DNA of 64,000 nucleotides from an uncultured Agathobacter sp. (lineage in GTDB: Bacteria > Bacillota > Clostridia > Lachnospirales > Lachnospiraceae), in NCBI GenBank assembly GCA_934359755.1, contig CAKRLV010000005.1:65773-129772 (forward strand). Direction: 5' to 3'. Under the pieces are notes generated by a model. It was not told the DNA's origin and made no database searches. It saw nothing but the letters and a program-made list of their open reading frames with translations. The position numbers and the translations under genes are program-made. Positions 26,897-36,639 of the stretch are shown one piece after another (positions within the stretch are counted from its first letter, which is position 1; every line of letters starts with the position of its first letter).

Positions 26897-27203
26897 AATC
26901 AGGTATATGATCATTTGATTGATACAACTCTATATATTGCCAAAACACATCGGTGTAATGCCGATGTGTTTTTTTCGGCAAAAATGATTTACAATATGAT
27001 TAAATGAGAATGTGAATGCGTATTTTTTCCTAGTAAAAAAAATAAATATGATATATAATGATAAGAAGGTCAAAATATATTTTGCCCCTCATTTATGATA
27101 TTTACAGAAGTAATTTATATGCATATATTAAGCATATGACATAGATAAATTTACATTTTATTATACCAAGTAAAACGGAAATATATATATTACAGGAGTT
27201 GAA
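26897..27203. other. Gap between glgP and the TPR lipoprotein gene
   Basis: It holds the glgP terminator at its left end, a hairpin-type motif near 27067-27096 (TTTTGCCCCTCATTTATGAT, shared with 54457-54476), and AT-rich leader sequence with a small inverted repeat (TATATGC...GCATAT near 27118-27138). No gene was seen. Confidence 0.6.
26944..26975 (+). terminator. Rho-independent terminator after glgP
   Basis: The perfect 10-bp stem AACACATCGG / CCGATGTGTT is followed by a run of T. Confidence 0.93.
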
Positions 27204-28169
27204 ATGAAGAGAATATACAAGATTTTGGTAGTATCTGGTATTGCACTTTGCATCTGTATGGCTATAGCTGGATGTAAGAGCAGCAAGAATAAAGAGCAGC
27301 AGGAAGCGTACAGACAGTATGGTATAAGCTGTATGAAAAGTGGAAATTATGAGGAAGCACTTAAGGCATTTCAGAATGCGCTAGACCAGTCAATAGGAGG
27401 TGTTGGTGATTCTGAGGTTGATATCTGCCTGTATAAGGCAAAGACTCAGTACTTAAGCGGAGATACAAAGGGAGCCAAAGAGACTTACGATGCCCTTATC
27501 AATTATAAAGGATATGCGAGTGCTTACTATCAGAGAGGTTGTTTTTATTTTGTGCAGGGTGAGAATAAAAAGGGACTGGCTGATTTTGAGAAGGCAATCG
27601 AAAAAGACAGCAAGAACTATGAATTATATATAGGAGTGTACGAGACACTAACTAATAGTGGATACGGCAAGAATCCGGAGAATTATCTGAAGACAGCCCT
27701 TAAGATAAAAGGTTCAAAGGCATATGATCTCATGATGAAGGGGCGTATATATATGCTTCTTGGGGATTATGACAAAGCAATCACGAATCTTAAAGAAGCT
27801 GTGGATAAAGATGAGCAGCAGGCTAATTTTTATCTGGCACAGGTATATGCAGCAAAAGGTGATGACAAACAGTCTGATGCATGTTTTAAGGAATATACAA
27901 AGAGCGGTGATGCAAGTGCAGATGATCTTGCTTCTATGGCAGAGACTCTTATGGAAAAGGAGGACTATGAGACTGCGAAGCAGTATCTCGAGGCCGCATC
28001 TTCCATGAAGGATGTCACTGATTTGCAGACTATTAAGAAGGACATAATAATCTGCTATGAGAATCTTAGTGATTATGATAAAGCAAGAAAGCTTATGGAG
28101 TCATATATAAAGGATTATCCAAATGATGAGGACGCGCAGAAGGATTATACTTTCCTTAAAACAAGATAG
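27204..28169 (+). CDS. TPR-repeat lipoprotein
   Basis: The 321-residue product has a signal sequence with lipobox IAGC (Cys near residue 24), so it should be anchored outside the membrane. The rest is a series of tetratricopeptide repeats, for example YGISCMKSGNYEEALKAFQNAL near 42 and KGRIYMLLGDYDKAITNLKEA near 180, that mediate protein contacts. Partner and role are unknown. CAGGAG precedes ATG 27204. hflX follows after 52 bases. Confidence 0.85.
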   Translation: MKRIYKILVVSGIALCICMAIAGCKSSKNKEQQEAYRQYGISCMKSGNYEEALKAFQNALDQSIGGVGDSEVDICLYKAKTQYLSGDTKGAKETYDALINYKGYASAYYQRGCFYFVQGENKKGLADFEKAIEKDSKNYELYIGVYETLTNSGYGKNPENYLKTALKIKGSKAYDLMMKGRIYMLLGDYDKAITNLKEAVDKDEQQANFYLAQVYAAKGDDKQSDACFKEYTKSGDASADDLASMAETLMEKEDYETAKQYLEAASSMKDVTDLQTIKKDIIICYENLSDYDKARKLMESYIKDYPNDEDAQKDYTFLKTR

Positions 28170-28221
28170 TTTTGTCTTAGAATAGTTATATAGATGTTAG
28201 AACAGTTATATAAAGGTAGAT

Positions 28222-29469
28222 ATGGCAGAGATATTTAAAAATGAAGAGATAGAAGAAAAAGTTATACTGGTGGCTGTAAGTGAGAATGATGGTGATGATA
28301 CCATGGATTCAGTTGAAGAACTTGCAGAACTTGTCAGAACCGCAGGGGCGACTGTTGTCGGAACTGTCATTCAGAATCGAGAGCGGATTCATCCGGGAAT
28401 GTATGTTGGAACAGGAAAAGTAAGTGAGATAGAAGAACTTATAGCTGTTACAGGGGCGAATGGAATTGTCTGTGATGATGAGCTTTCGCCAGCACAGATG
28501 AAGAATCTTGAAGATATTCTGGATATAAAAGTGATGGATCGGACTCTTATTATCCTTGATATTTTTGCGTCGAGGGCAACCACCAGCGAAGGTAAGATTC
28601 AGGTTGAACTGGCGCAGCTTAAATACAGCAGGAGTCGTCTTGCTGGTTTTGGACGCTCGATGTCAAGACTTGGAGGCGGTATTGGAACAAGAGGACCCGG
28701 TGAGAAAAAGCTTGAGATAGATAAGCGTCTTATAAATGACAGAATAGCGCAGCTTAACAGAGAGCTTAAGGAAGTTCGAAAGCATAGGGAAATAACAAGG
28801 CAGAAGCGCCAGAAAAATGATATGAGCGTGGTGGCAATAGTTGGATATACAAATGCGGGTAAGTCTACGTTGTTGAATCATCTGACAGATGCAGAGGTTC
28901 TTGAAGAGGATAAGCTTTTTGCAACACTTGATCCTACAACCAGAATACTTGAACTTCCAGGAAGACAGCAGGTATTACTGACAGATACAGTTGGATTTAT
29001 CAGGAAACTGCCACATCATCTTATTGAAGCTTTTAAGAGTACACTTGAAGAGGCTAAATATGCTGATTATATTTTTCATGTGGTGGATGCATCAAATCCA
29101 CAGCATGATAAGCAGATGCATATTACGTATTCGACACTTGATGATTTAGGTGTAAAGGACAAGACGATAATTACACTTTTTAACAAGCAGGATTTAAGGA
29201 CGGATGATGAACCTCTCAGTGATTTCCGGGCTGATTATGTGCTTAATATATCAGCAGGAAGGGACGATGGCTTAGAACAGGTCAAGGAATTACTGGCAGA
29301 GATTTTAAGAGAGAATAAGGTATATATCGAGAGAACTTTCTCGTATGCGAATGCAGGAAAGATTCAGATGATCCGCAAATATGGTGAGCTTATTTCGGAG
29401 GAATATGTGGCAGATGGAATAGCGGTGAAGGCATATGTTCCGATGGATGTGTATGGCAGGTTAGATTGA
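28222..29469 (+). CDS. hflX: Ribosome-associated GTPase HflX
   Basis: HflX splits or rescues stalled ribosomes under stress. The 415-residue product has the N-terminal HflX domain (about 10-190) with DDELSPAQMKNLE and the glycine-rich GGGIGTRGPGEKKLE, a coiled linker, then the G domain: G1 GYTNAGKSTLLN near 208, G3 DTVGFI near 254, G4 NKQD near 321, and a C-terminal tail. Length is typical. Confidence 0.95.
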   Translation: MAEIFKNEEIEEKVILVAVSENDGDDTMDSVEELAELVRTAGATVVGTVIQNRERIHPGMYVGTGKVSEIEELIAVTGANGIVCDDELSPAQMKNLEDILDIKVMDRTLIILDIFASRATTSEGKIQVELAQLKYSRSRLAGFGRSMSRLGGGIGTRGPGEKKLEIDKRLINDRIAQLNRELKEVRKHREITRQKRQKNDMSVVAIVGYTNAGKSTLLNHLTDAEVLEEDKLFATLDPTTRILELPGRQQVLLTDTVGFIRKLPHHLIEAFKSTLEEAKYADYIFHVVDASNPQHDKQMHITYSTLDDLGVKDKTIITLFNKQDLRTDDEPLSDFRADYVLNISAGRDDGLEQVKELLAEILRENKVYIERTFSYANAGKIQMIRKYGELISEEYVADGIAVKAYVPMDVYGRLD

Positions 29470-29751
29470 TGTATATTGTGACTATATAGGAAACATCCTA
29501 TATGAATAAAGCGGCAGGATAAAGTTCTATGCCGCTTTAATTATACATCCGTTCATCTGAGATGGCCTCATTAGTACTGTGAGAGATATGTTCGCATGCG
29601 CCTTTTGTGTCGCGCAACTGTACTAATTTAACAAGCTTTTTATCGTTTTCTATAGGGACAGAGTTCTCAAAACATGATATTTCGGATATAATATCACTAA
29701 ACTTATGAGTATTAAGAACTAAAATCTATTAAGAAGAAGGTTAGAACCAAA
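29470..29751. other. Gap between hflX and the acyltransferase operon
   Basis: It contains an 8-bp hairpin (ATATAGGA AACA TCCTATAT, 29484-29503), the hflX terminator, and an ATTAGTAC...GTACTAAT inverted pair with GCGCAACTGTACTAA near 29613-29628 that may be a decayed copy of the repeat hairpin. No gene was seen. Confidence 0.5.
29508..29545 (+). terminator. Terminator after hflX
   Basis: Stem AAAGCGGCA / TGCCGCTTT with a 13-base loop, followed by AATTAT; the T-run is weak. Confidence 0.65.
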
Positions 29752-31035
29752 GTGAAAGATACAAAAAGAAAATCAATAAGGTGGTACAAGTTAGACAACA
29801 CGGCACATTTGTTTCCAGTAATTGCAGGAGAAAGCATGACAAATGTCTACAGAATAAGTGTAACCTTGAAAGAGGAGATTGACCCATCTATATTGCAGGA
29901 GGCATTAAGCTTAGTGCTTCCAAAGTTTGACGTATTCAATGTAAGACTTCGCACCGGCATATTCTGGTATTATTTTGAAGAGAATGGCAAGAAAGCACCG
30001 CGTGTAGTTGAAGAGAGTTTGTTTCCATGCAGACAGATAAGGCCAAACAGGAATCGGAATTATCTGTTTCGCGTGACTTATTATAAGAATAGAATTAATC
30101 TTGAGGTATTTCATGTTCTGACAGATGGAATGGGAGGAGTGAATTTCCTAAGAGAGCTTACTTACCAGTATCTACGTCTTGCGCATCCACAGCTTCTTGA
30201 GGTGACTAGCGATGGTCTCTCTGAGGAGACTTCGCTTAATATAGAAGACAGCTTTGTGAAAAATTATAAGCAGAGTAAAGCCAGCGGTTTCAAGAAGGAA
30301 AAAGCATATATTCTTCATCTTGATAAGCTGCCTAAAGGCGAATTCGGTGTTATGCATGGTTTCATGCCGGTGTCGCAGCTTAAGGAAGTCAGCCACAGAT
30401 ATGGTGTGTCAATCAATGAATATTTTGTTGCATGTTATATGTGGAGCATATACAGTGAATGTCTGCACGGAATGCCATCAGAGAGTCCGATAAGGGTAGC
30501 GGTTCCTGTGAATTTGAGACCGTATTTTGATTCTGTTACTACTAAGAATTTCTTTGTAATGGTTTCAGCAGAATTTCTTCCTGACAAGGCGGGTTATACT
30601 TTTGATGAGATTGTAGCAATAGTAAAGGAAAGCTTAGCTTCCCAGATTACGAAGCAAAATCTTGAGAATTTGTTTTCGTATAGTGTGTCTAATCAGATGA
30701 ATATACTTATGAGACCGATACCTTTGCCGATTAAAAATATGGCAATTAGTGCAGTATACACGAAGTCTGCACTTGCTAATACTACGACGATTACCAATAT
30801 TGGAAATATTTCTGTAGATGATGCGTACAGACCATACATTGAGATGTTCCACGCATTTATTGCAATGTCAAAGGGGCAGTCGCTGAAAGGAACTATTTGT
30901 TCATATGGAGATACTCTTGCATTTACTTTTACTTCTATATTTTCAGAGACTATGGTGCAGAGGGCATTTTTCAGACAGATTACAAAAGACGGCGTGGATG
31001 TATCACTAGAGACGAACGGGGTGTACTATGAGTAG
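29752..31035 (+). CDS. Condensation-domain/AATase-type acyltransferase
   Basis: The 427-residue protein has the HxxxDG-type active-site motif (FHVLTDGMGGVNF near residue 122) of the chloramphenicol-acetyltransferase/condensation superfamily, and a second conserved region near 245 (IRVAVPVNLRPYF) as in alcohol acyltransferases and PapA-like enzymes. It likely moves an acyl group from a thioester to an alcohol or amine; donor and acceptor are unknown. The start is GTG 29752 after AAGAAGG. It overlaps the next gene by 8 bases, and all three genes are translationally coupled. Confidence 0.75.
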   Translation: MKDTKRKSIRWYKLDNTAHLFPVIAGESMTNVYRISVTLKEEIDPSILQEALSLVLPKFDVFNVRLRTGIFWYYFEENGKKAPRVVEESLFPCRQIRPNRNRNYLFRVTYYKNRINLEVFHVLTDGMGGVNFLRELTYQYLRLAHPQLLEVTSDGLSEETSLNIEDSFVKNYKQSKASGFKKEKAYILHLDKLPKGEFGVMHGFMPVSQLKEVSHRYGVSINEYFVACYMWSIYSECLHGMPSESPIRVAVPVNLRPYFDSVTTKNFFVMVSAEFLPDKAGYTFDEIVAIVKESLASQITKQNLENLFSYSVSNQMNILMRPIPLPIKNMAISAVYTKSALANTTTITNIGNISVDDAYRPYIEMFHAFIAMSKGQSLKGTICSYGDTLAFTFTSIFSETMVQRAFFRQITKDGVDVSLETNGVYYE

Positions 31036-31693
31036 ATGTAATAGATGCGGGATAAGGATTATTGATAAGACGGATGAGTGTCCATTGTGTCATCAGGTGC
31101 TTGTGGATGATGGAAATGAGAATTATAATTCATATCCAGATGCACGTGTACTGACAAAAAGATTCAGATGGTTTGAGAATTTTGTACTTTTTATATCAAT
31201 TGTTATGGCAATTTCACTTATGACAATCGAATATCTTGTGAGTGATAGAATTGGATGGAGTGTGCTTGTTATTTTCGGACTGGTATATGTAAATGTTCTG
31301 ATACGGCTTGCCGTAGTCGGTAAATCAGGATATCTTTTCAAGACGATCTGTATGGTAATTCTTGCCATAGTATTCTTGTGGGGAATTGATTACTATACAG
31401 GAGACAATGGCTGGTCACTTGCCTATGCATATCCGTCGATTATCCTTCTGATGGATGTGGCGATAATTGTGATTATGATTATTAATTGGAGAAACTGGCA
31501 GAGTTATATGATGGTACAGATACTTATGGTTCTTCTTAGCTTTATAGCGATGATTCTTGTGTGGTGCGGAGTTATTAAGTTCCCATACCTGACAATTATT
31601 GCAATGCTGGCATCGCTGTTTCTTTTCCTTGGAACACTAATTATCGGAGATCAGAGAGCACGAAATGAATTAAAGCGGAGATTTCATATATGA
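31028..31693 (+). CDS. Zinc-ribbon membrane protein (DUF6320-like)
   Basis: The 221-residue protein starts with a CxxC...CxxC zinc ribbon (CNRCG near 4, CPLCH near 18) followed by six hydrophobic membrane segments between about residues 50 and 210. I believe it matches the family called DUF6320, from memory. Its position, overlapping an acyltransferase upstream and an esterase downstream, suggests all three work on one pathway at the membrane. Confidence 0.75.
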   Translation: MSRCNRCGIRIIDKTDECPLCHQVLVDDGNENYNSYPDARVLTKRFRWFENFVLFISIVMAISLMTIEYLVSDRIGWSVLVIFGLVYVNVLIRLAVVGKSGYLFKTICMVILAIVFLWGIDYYTGDNGWSLAYAYPSIILLMDVAIIVIMIINWRNWQSYMMVQILMVLLSFIAMILVWCGVIKFPYLTIIAMLASLFLFLGTLIIGDQRARNELKRRFHI

Positions 31694-32697
31694 TGGAACA
31701 TATTAAGGCGTTTATGAAAGGTCAGGATTTTGAATTGGAGAATGAGAATATAAAAAGCGGCTATAATCCCATTACCGAGGGTGATCCGAATGTCAGCTTT
31801 AAAGGGCGCGTAATTACAGATTTGATAGGCTATTTTACGAATGATCTTGCGATTGGCAAAAAGATTAAGTCGGGTGAACTTCGTAAGAGATTGGTTGAAC
31901 CACCGTGGAAAGTGCCAGAGTGTTTTAATTTTACACATATTGATATGGACAATTTCACGATGAAGTTTTTATCATCGAAGGAGAATCCACGTTATGACAG
32001 GGTGATATTACAACTGCATGGTGGCGGATATATGGGGGCAATTCGGAATGCGTATTACGTATTTGCGGGATTGTACAATGAGGTGAGCCATGGCTGCAGT
32101 GTGCTTACACCAGACTATCGGGTGGCACCAGAATATCCGTATCCTGCGGCACTTGAAGATGCTGTTGCGTCATATAGGTGGCTGTTGGAGCGTGGCTGGA
32201 GTGGTGAGCAGATTGTAGTAGTGGGAGATTCGGCTGGTGGTGGTCTTGCTATGGCACTTACTATGTATATAAGGGATCATGATATGCCGATTCCAGGAGG
32301 AATTGTGGCGATGTCACCATGGACGGATGTGACAGCAAGTGGAGAGTCCTATACGACTAATTATGAGAGTGATCCACTTTTCGGGAAGACAAAAGACAGT
32401 CTTATCTATGTAAATGATTATGCGGGAGAACACGATCCTATGGATTGTTATATATCCCCTTTGTTTGGAGATTTCAGACAGTTCCCTCCTATGCTGATTC
32501 AGGTTGGATCTATAGAGATGCTTCTTAGCGATTCGGTCGATGCAGCAGCGAAGGCGAGACATCAGGGCGTAAGAGTAAGGCTTAGTGTATATGAGGGAAT
32601 GTTTCATGTATTTCAGATGGGATATCTTAATATTCCAGAATCTAAGAAAGCATGGTATGAAGTAGGTAAATTCTTCGATGCGATAGATCGGGAATAG
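31690..32697 (+). CDS. Alpha/beta hydrolase, hormone-sensitive-lipase-like esterase
   Basis: The 335-residue protein has the HSL-family oxyanion motif LHGGGYMGA near residue 100, the nucleophile elbow VGDSAGGGLA near 180, an acidic residue region near 276 (GSIEMLLSD) and the catalytic histidine in GMFHVF near 305. It should cleave short-chain or lipid esters. The start ATG overlaps the previous stop (ATGA). With the condensation enzyme upstream, one gene may form and the other cleave an ester, which is inference. Confidence 0.87.
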   Translation: MMEHIKAFMKGQDFELENENIKSGYNPITEGDPNVSFKGRVITDLIGYFTNDLAIGKKIKSGELRKRLVEPPWKVPECFNFTHIDMDNFTMKFLSSKENPRYDRVILQLHGGGYMGAIRNAYYVFAGLYNEVSHGCSVLTPDYRVAPEYPYPAALEDAVASYRWLLERGWSGEQIVVVGDSAGGGLAMALTMYIRDHDMPIPGGIVAMSPWTDVTASGESYTTNYESDPLFGKTKDSLIYVNDYAGEHDPMDCYISPLFGDFRQFPPMLIQVGSIEMLLSDSVDAAAKARHQGVRVRLSVYEGMFHVFQMGYLNIPESKKAWYEVGKFFDAIDRE

Positions 32698-32722
32698 AAA
32701 CATAAATACCAATATCATTATA

Positions 32723-32787
32723 GATAGAAATATAAATAGAAATATAAATAGAAATATAAATAGAAATGTAAATAGTAATATAAAATA
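32723..32787. repeat. 12-bp tandem repeat at a convergent gene end
   Basis: About five copies of ATAGAAATATAA, the last two with single changes, lie between the esterase stop and the terminator. Confidence 0.88.
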
Positions 32788-32864
32788 GAACCGCCATCCA
32801 CATCAGCAATCAGCCAGAGTATGGGTGGCGGTTCTGTTTACCTTTAGTGCGCCTGGCGGCGCAC
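32788..32864. terminator. Bidirectional terminator plus a second GC-rich hairpin
   Basis: The 13-bp stem GAACCGCCATCCA / TGGGTGGCGGTTC (32788-32834) has T-rich flanks. Immediately after, GTGCGCC TGGC GGCGCAC (32847-32864) forms a perfect 7-bp hairpin. Together they separate the convergent esterase and ABC transporter genes. Confidence 0.85.
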
Positions 32865-32887
32865 GTTTATAACGGGTAAAATAAGGG

Positions 32888-34783
32888 TTAAGCTAAATTT
32901 CCAGTGTAGAGCTGGTAGTATTTTCCGTGCTTATTGATAAGTTCATCATGGTTTCCACGTTCAATAACGCGGCCCTGTTCAAGTACGATGATACAGTCAC
33001 TGTTTCGTACAGTTGATAGTCTGTGTGCAATGACGAAAGTGGTTCGTCCTGACATAAGCTTATCCATACCATCCTGAACAATCTTCTCGGTGTGGGTGTC
33101 AATAGAGCTTGTGGCCTCATCGAGAATCAGTACTGGTGGATCTGCGATAGCAGCGCGGGCAATAGCAAGCAGCTGCCGCTGTCCCTGGCTTAAGTTGGCA
33201 CCGTCGCCGGTAAGAACTGTATTGTAGCCATCTGGAAGCTGGCGGATAAAGGTATCAGCGTTGGCAAGCTTAGCAGCTGCGTACACTTCTTCATCTGTAG
33301 CATCAAGCTTTCCATATCGGATATTGTCCATTACAGTAGCTGTAAAAAGGTGTGTGTCCTGAAGCACTATGCCAAGTGAACGTCGCAGGTCAGCTTTTTT
33401 GATTTTATTAATATTGATTCCGTCGTATCTGATTTTACCATCCTGTATATCGTAGAATCGGTTGATGAGATTCGTGATAGTTGTTTTACCAGCACCAGTA
33501 GAACCAACAAATGCAATTTTCTGACCAGGTGTTGCGTATAAGTCTACATTGTGAAGAACAATTTTCTCAGAAACATATCCAAAGTCTACATCATCAAATA
33601 CAACATCGCCTTTGACAGGCTTGTATTCTACTTCGCCGGTAGCCTGATGTGTGTGTTTCCATGCCCACATTCTTGTACGTGTAGCACTTTCAGTCAATAC
33701 ACCATTTTCCTCTTTTGCAAAGACAAGTTCAACATATCCGTTGTCCTCTTCGGTTGGCTCGTCAAGAAGTCTGAAGATTCTCTCGCATCCGGCAAGAGCC
33801 ATAATGATGCTGTTGAACTGCTGGCTTATCTGGGAGATTGGCATGTTAAAGCTCTTATTGAGAGTGAGGAAACTTGCAAGTTTTCCAAGTGTAAGTCCGT
33901 TAAATCCAGCAAGAGACATGATGCCTCCAGCTATTGCACAAAGGACATAGCTTAGATTTCCGAGCTGGGCGTTTATTGGACCCATTGTATTTGCATAGAA
34001 GTTGGCATTGTATGCGCTGTCAAAAAGCTGTTCGTTAAGCTTGTTGAACTCTTTGATATTTTCCTCTTCATGTGTGAAAACCTTAACGACTTTCTGTCCC
34101 TGGAGCATTTCTTCAATAAATCCGTTTACATTACCGAGATCTCGTTGCTGTGCAAGGAAATAGCGGCTTGAGTGTTCGGCACATTTTTTAGTCACGAAAG
34201 TAACTATTCCTACCATAATAAGGGTAAGGATTGTAAGTGGAATACTTAAATAAATCATGGAAAAAAATACACCAACTACAGTAATTGCGCTGTTGAAAAT
34301 CTGAGGAATACTCTGACTTATAAGCTGACGCAGGGTATCGATATCATTTGTGTATACTGACATTATGTCTCCATGTGCGTGGGTATCGAAATACCTGATG
34401 GGTAAATCCTGCATGTGTGTAAAAAGTTCATCACGCATGCGCTTTATGCTTCCCTGTGATATATAAATCATAAGCTTCTGATAAATAAATGCACAGGCTA
34501 TACCTATTAAATAGAAAATAGCAACTCTTGTAATGGCTGCAAGCAGTGCACTAAAATCAGAACTTCCGTCCTTTACCATTGGCAGAATGTAATCATCAAT
34601 AAGACTCTGAGTGAAAAGAGTTCCCTGTATATTAGCCAGTACACTTACAATGATACATACAAAAACTATTGCAAGCTGTATGCCGTAGTTTTTAGTTATG
34701 AATCGCATAAGACGCATGAATAGCTTTCCAGGATTTTCAATTTTTGGTTTTGGACCATGAGGTCCAGATCCAGGTCTTGGCAT
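32888..34783 (-). CDS. ABC exporter half-transporter, catalytically canonical subunit
   Basis: The 631-residue protein has a six-helix export membrane domain (about 25-320) and an ATPase domain. Walker A is GSTGAGKTT, Walker B is LILDEATSSID with the catalytic Glu, and the switch is VIAHRLST. The signature is LSQGQ, not LSGGQ. Its partner, encoded just upstream with a 1-base overlap (TAATG), has the opposite pattern, so the pair should form an asymmetric heterodimer like BmrCD or TM287/288. Substrate is unknown; drugs or peptides are likely given the MarR regulator. Residues near 365-395 form an insertion before the ATPase domain. Confidence 0.92.
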   Translation of the reverse strand: MPRPGSGPHGPKPKIENPGKLFMRLMRFITKNYGIQLAIVFVCIIVSVLANIQGTLFTQSLIDDYILPMVKDGSSDFSALLAAITRVAIFYLIGIACAFIYQKLMIYISQGSIKRMRDELFTHMQDLPIRYFDTHAHGDIMSVYTNDIDTLRQLISQSIPQIFNSAITVVGVFFSMIYLSIPLTILTLIMVGIVTFVTKKCAEHSSRYFLAQQRDLGNVNGFIEEMLQGQKVVKVFTHEEENIKEFNKLNEQLFDSAYNANFYANTMGPINAQLGNLSYVLCAIAGGIMSLAGFNGLTLGKLASFLTLNKSFNMPISQISQQFNSIIMALAGCERIFRLLDEPTEEDNGYVELVFAKEENGVLTESATRTRMWAWKHTHQATGEVEYKPVKGDVVFDDVDFGYVSEKIVLHNVDLYATPGQKIAFVGSTGAGKTTITNLINRFYDIQDGKIRYDGININKIKKADLRRSLGIVLQDTHLFTATVMDNIRYGKLDATDEEVYAAAKLANADTFIRQLPDGYNTVLTGDGANLSQGQRQLLAIARAAIADPPVLILDEATSSIDTHTEKIVQDGMDKLMSGRTTFVIAHRLSTVRNSDCIIVLEQGRVIERGNHDELINKHGKYYQLYTGNLA

Positions 34784-36531
34784 TATGCAGCACCTCCCTC
34801 GTCAAAATCTCCGCCCCCATTTGTCTGTGATTCATAGACTTCACGGTAGAGTTCATTTGTATTAAGTAATTCTTCATGTGTTCCGAAACCATCTAACTTT
34901 CCATCATTTAATACGATAATTCTATCGGCATCCATAACAGAGGAAATACGTTGAGCGATTATAAGCTTCGTGGTTCCAGGAATATTCTCGCGGAAAGCCC
35001 TTCTGATTTTTGCATCTGTTGCAGTATCAACTGCACTTGTGCTGTCATCAAGAATAAGTACCTTCGGTTTCTTAAGAAGCGCGCGGGCGATACAAAGTCT
35101 TTGTTTCTGACCACCTGACACATTAGTTCCACCCTGTTCAATATGTGTGTTGTATTTATCAGGAAAGGCCTCTATGAAATCATCTGCACATGCCATTTTG
35201 CAGGCATTGATGCATTCTTCATCTGTAGCATTTTTATCGCCCCAGCGAAGGTTATCGAGGATAGTACCTGAGAAAAGTACATTCTGCTGGAGAACAACAG
35301 ACACCTGATTACGGAGTGCTTCCATGTCATATTTTCTAACATCAAGTCCACCAACTTTGACACTTCCTTCATTGACATCATACAGACGGCTGATAAGGCT
35401 GACCAGTGATGATTTTGAGCTGCCGGTTCCACCGATGATACCGATTGTTTCACCAGATTGTATGCTTAAGTTTATATCGTCCAGTACTGGTGTCTCGGAT
35501 GTCTTTGAATATCTGAATGTCACATGCTCAAATTCAATAGAACCGTCTGCAACATCTAAAACAGGTTCATCAGGATTTTTGAGTGTACTTTCTGTATTAA
35601 GGACCTCACTTATTCTTCGCATACTTGCGACACTCATTGTAACCATAACAAAAATCATGGACAGCATCATGAGGTTCATAAGAATTGTCATACAGTATGT
35701 AAGAAGTGTCATAAGGTCACCTGTCAAAAGAGTGTCAGAAATAATCATATGAGCACCAATCCAGCTGATAAGCAGAATGCATGCATATACCATAAACTGC
35801 ATGATAGGACCATTGAATACCACGATGCTTTCAGCTTTGATGAACACATCATATATATTTTTGCTAGCTTTTGTAAATCGTTTTTTCTCATAGTCCTCAC
35901 GTACATATGCTTTTACAACTCGTATAGCAGAGACATTTTCCTGTACGCTCTCATTTAATTCATCATACTTTTCAAACGCGGCGCTGAAATAGTTCATTGC
36001 GCGCGATACGATAAAAATAAGTATTATGCTGAGTATAATTACAGCTGCCAGATAAATTGAGGCAAGCTTCGGGCTGATGAAAAATGACATGATCATAGCG
36101 CAGATTATAGAAGCAGGTGCACGCATTGCCATACGCAGAATCATCTGATAGGCATTCTGGATATTTGTTACGTCTGTTGTAAGACGTGTGACAAGACCTG
36201 CAGTGCTGAATTTATCTATGTTTGCAAATGAATATGTCTGAATTTGGGCAAACATTGCTTTTCGCAGATTTTTACCAAGTCCCATAGAGGCTTTGGCACC
36301 ATATTTCGCACCGAGAATACCGCCGGTAAGAGATATAAGAGCGGCAACTATCATCCATGCACCCATTACATAGATGTGGTGTGTATCACCTTTATTTACA
36401 CCGTTGTCGACTATAGAACCCATAAGCAAAGGGATTATAGTTTCCATAGCAACTTCAATAAGCATAAATAAAGGAGTGACAATGGAAGCTTTGGTATATT
36501 CTTTTACTTCACCTAGAATTGTCTTTAACAT
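34783..36531 (-). CDS. ABC exporter half-transporter, degenerate-site subunit
   Basis: The 582-residue protein is the first gene of the exporter operon. It has six membrane segments and an ATPase domain with a canonical-looking signature (NVSGGQKQR). Other elements are altered: Walker A reads GGTGSSKSS with Ser for the last Gly, the catalytic Glu is Asp (LILDDSTSAVD), and the switch His is Gln (IIAQRISS). This is the expected non-catalytic half of heterodimeric exporters. AAAGGAAAAC precedes ATG 36531. The MarR gene is divergent. Confidence 0.92.
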   Translation of the reverse strand: MLKTILGEVKEYTKASIVTPLFMLIEVAMETIIPLLMGSIVDNGVNKGDTHHIYVMGAWMIVAALISLTGGILGAKYGAKASMGLGKNLRKAMFAQIQTYSFANIDKFSTAGLVTRLTTDVTNIQNAYQMILRMAMRAPASIICAMIMSFFISPKLASIYLAAVIILSIILIFIVSRAMNYFSAAFEKYDELNESVQENVSAIRVVKAYVREDYEKKRFTKASKNIYDVFIKAESIVVFNGPIMQFMVYACILLISWIGAHMIISDTLLTGDLMTLLTYCMTILMNLMMLSMIFVMVTMSVASMRRISEVLNTESTLKNPDEPVLDVADGSIEFEHVTFRYSKTSETPVLDDINLSIQSGETIGIIGGTGSSKSSLVSLISRLYDVNEGSVKVGGLDVRKYDMEALRNQVSVVLQQNVLFSGTILDNLRWGDKNATDEECINACKMACADDFIEAFPDKYNTHIEQGGTNVSGGQKQRLCIARALLKKPKVLILDDSTSAVDTATDAKIRRAFRENIPGTTKLIIAQRISSVMDADRIIVLNDGKLDGFGTHEELLNTNELYREVYESQTNGGGDFDEGGAA

Positions 36532-36558
36532 TTTGTTTTCCTTTCTTTATATAATGCT

Positions 36559-36587
36559 TGATTTTTTTTAGTTAGTGTGCTAACAAT
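36559..36587 (+). promoter_or_regulatory. MarR-gene promoter with embedded palindrome
   Basis: TTGATT (36559-36564) and AACAAT (36582-36587) are 17 bp apart. The palindrome GTTAGTGTGCTAAC (36571-36584) overlaps the spacer and -10. As it lies between the divergent genes it could control both the regulator and the exporter. Confidence 0.6.
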
Positions 36588-36639
36588 GTTATATATTAAT
36601 CCCTCAAAAAATAAATGTCAACAGATTGGAATGTTAAAA

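Noticed and set aside
29572..29628. Full copy of the repeat hairpin element
   Set aside because: Only fragments (GCGCAACTGTACTAA) match; at best a decayed copy, so not listed as one.
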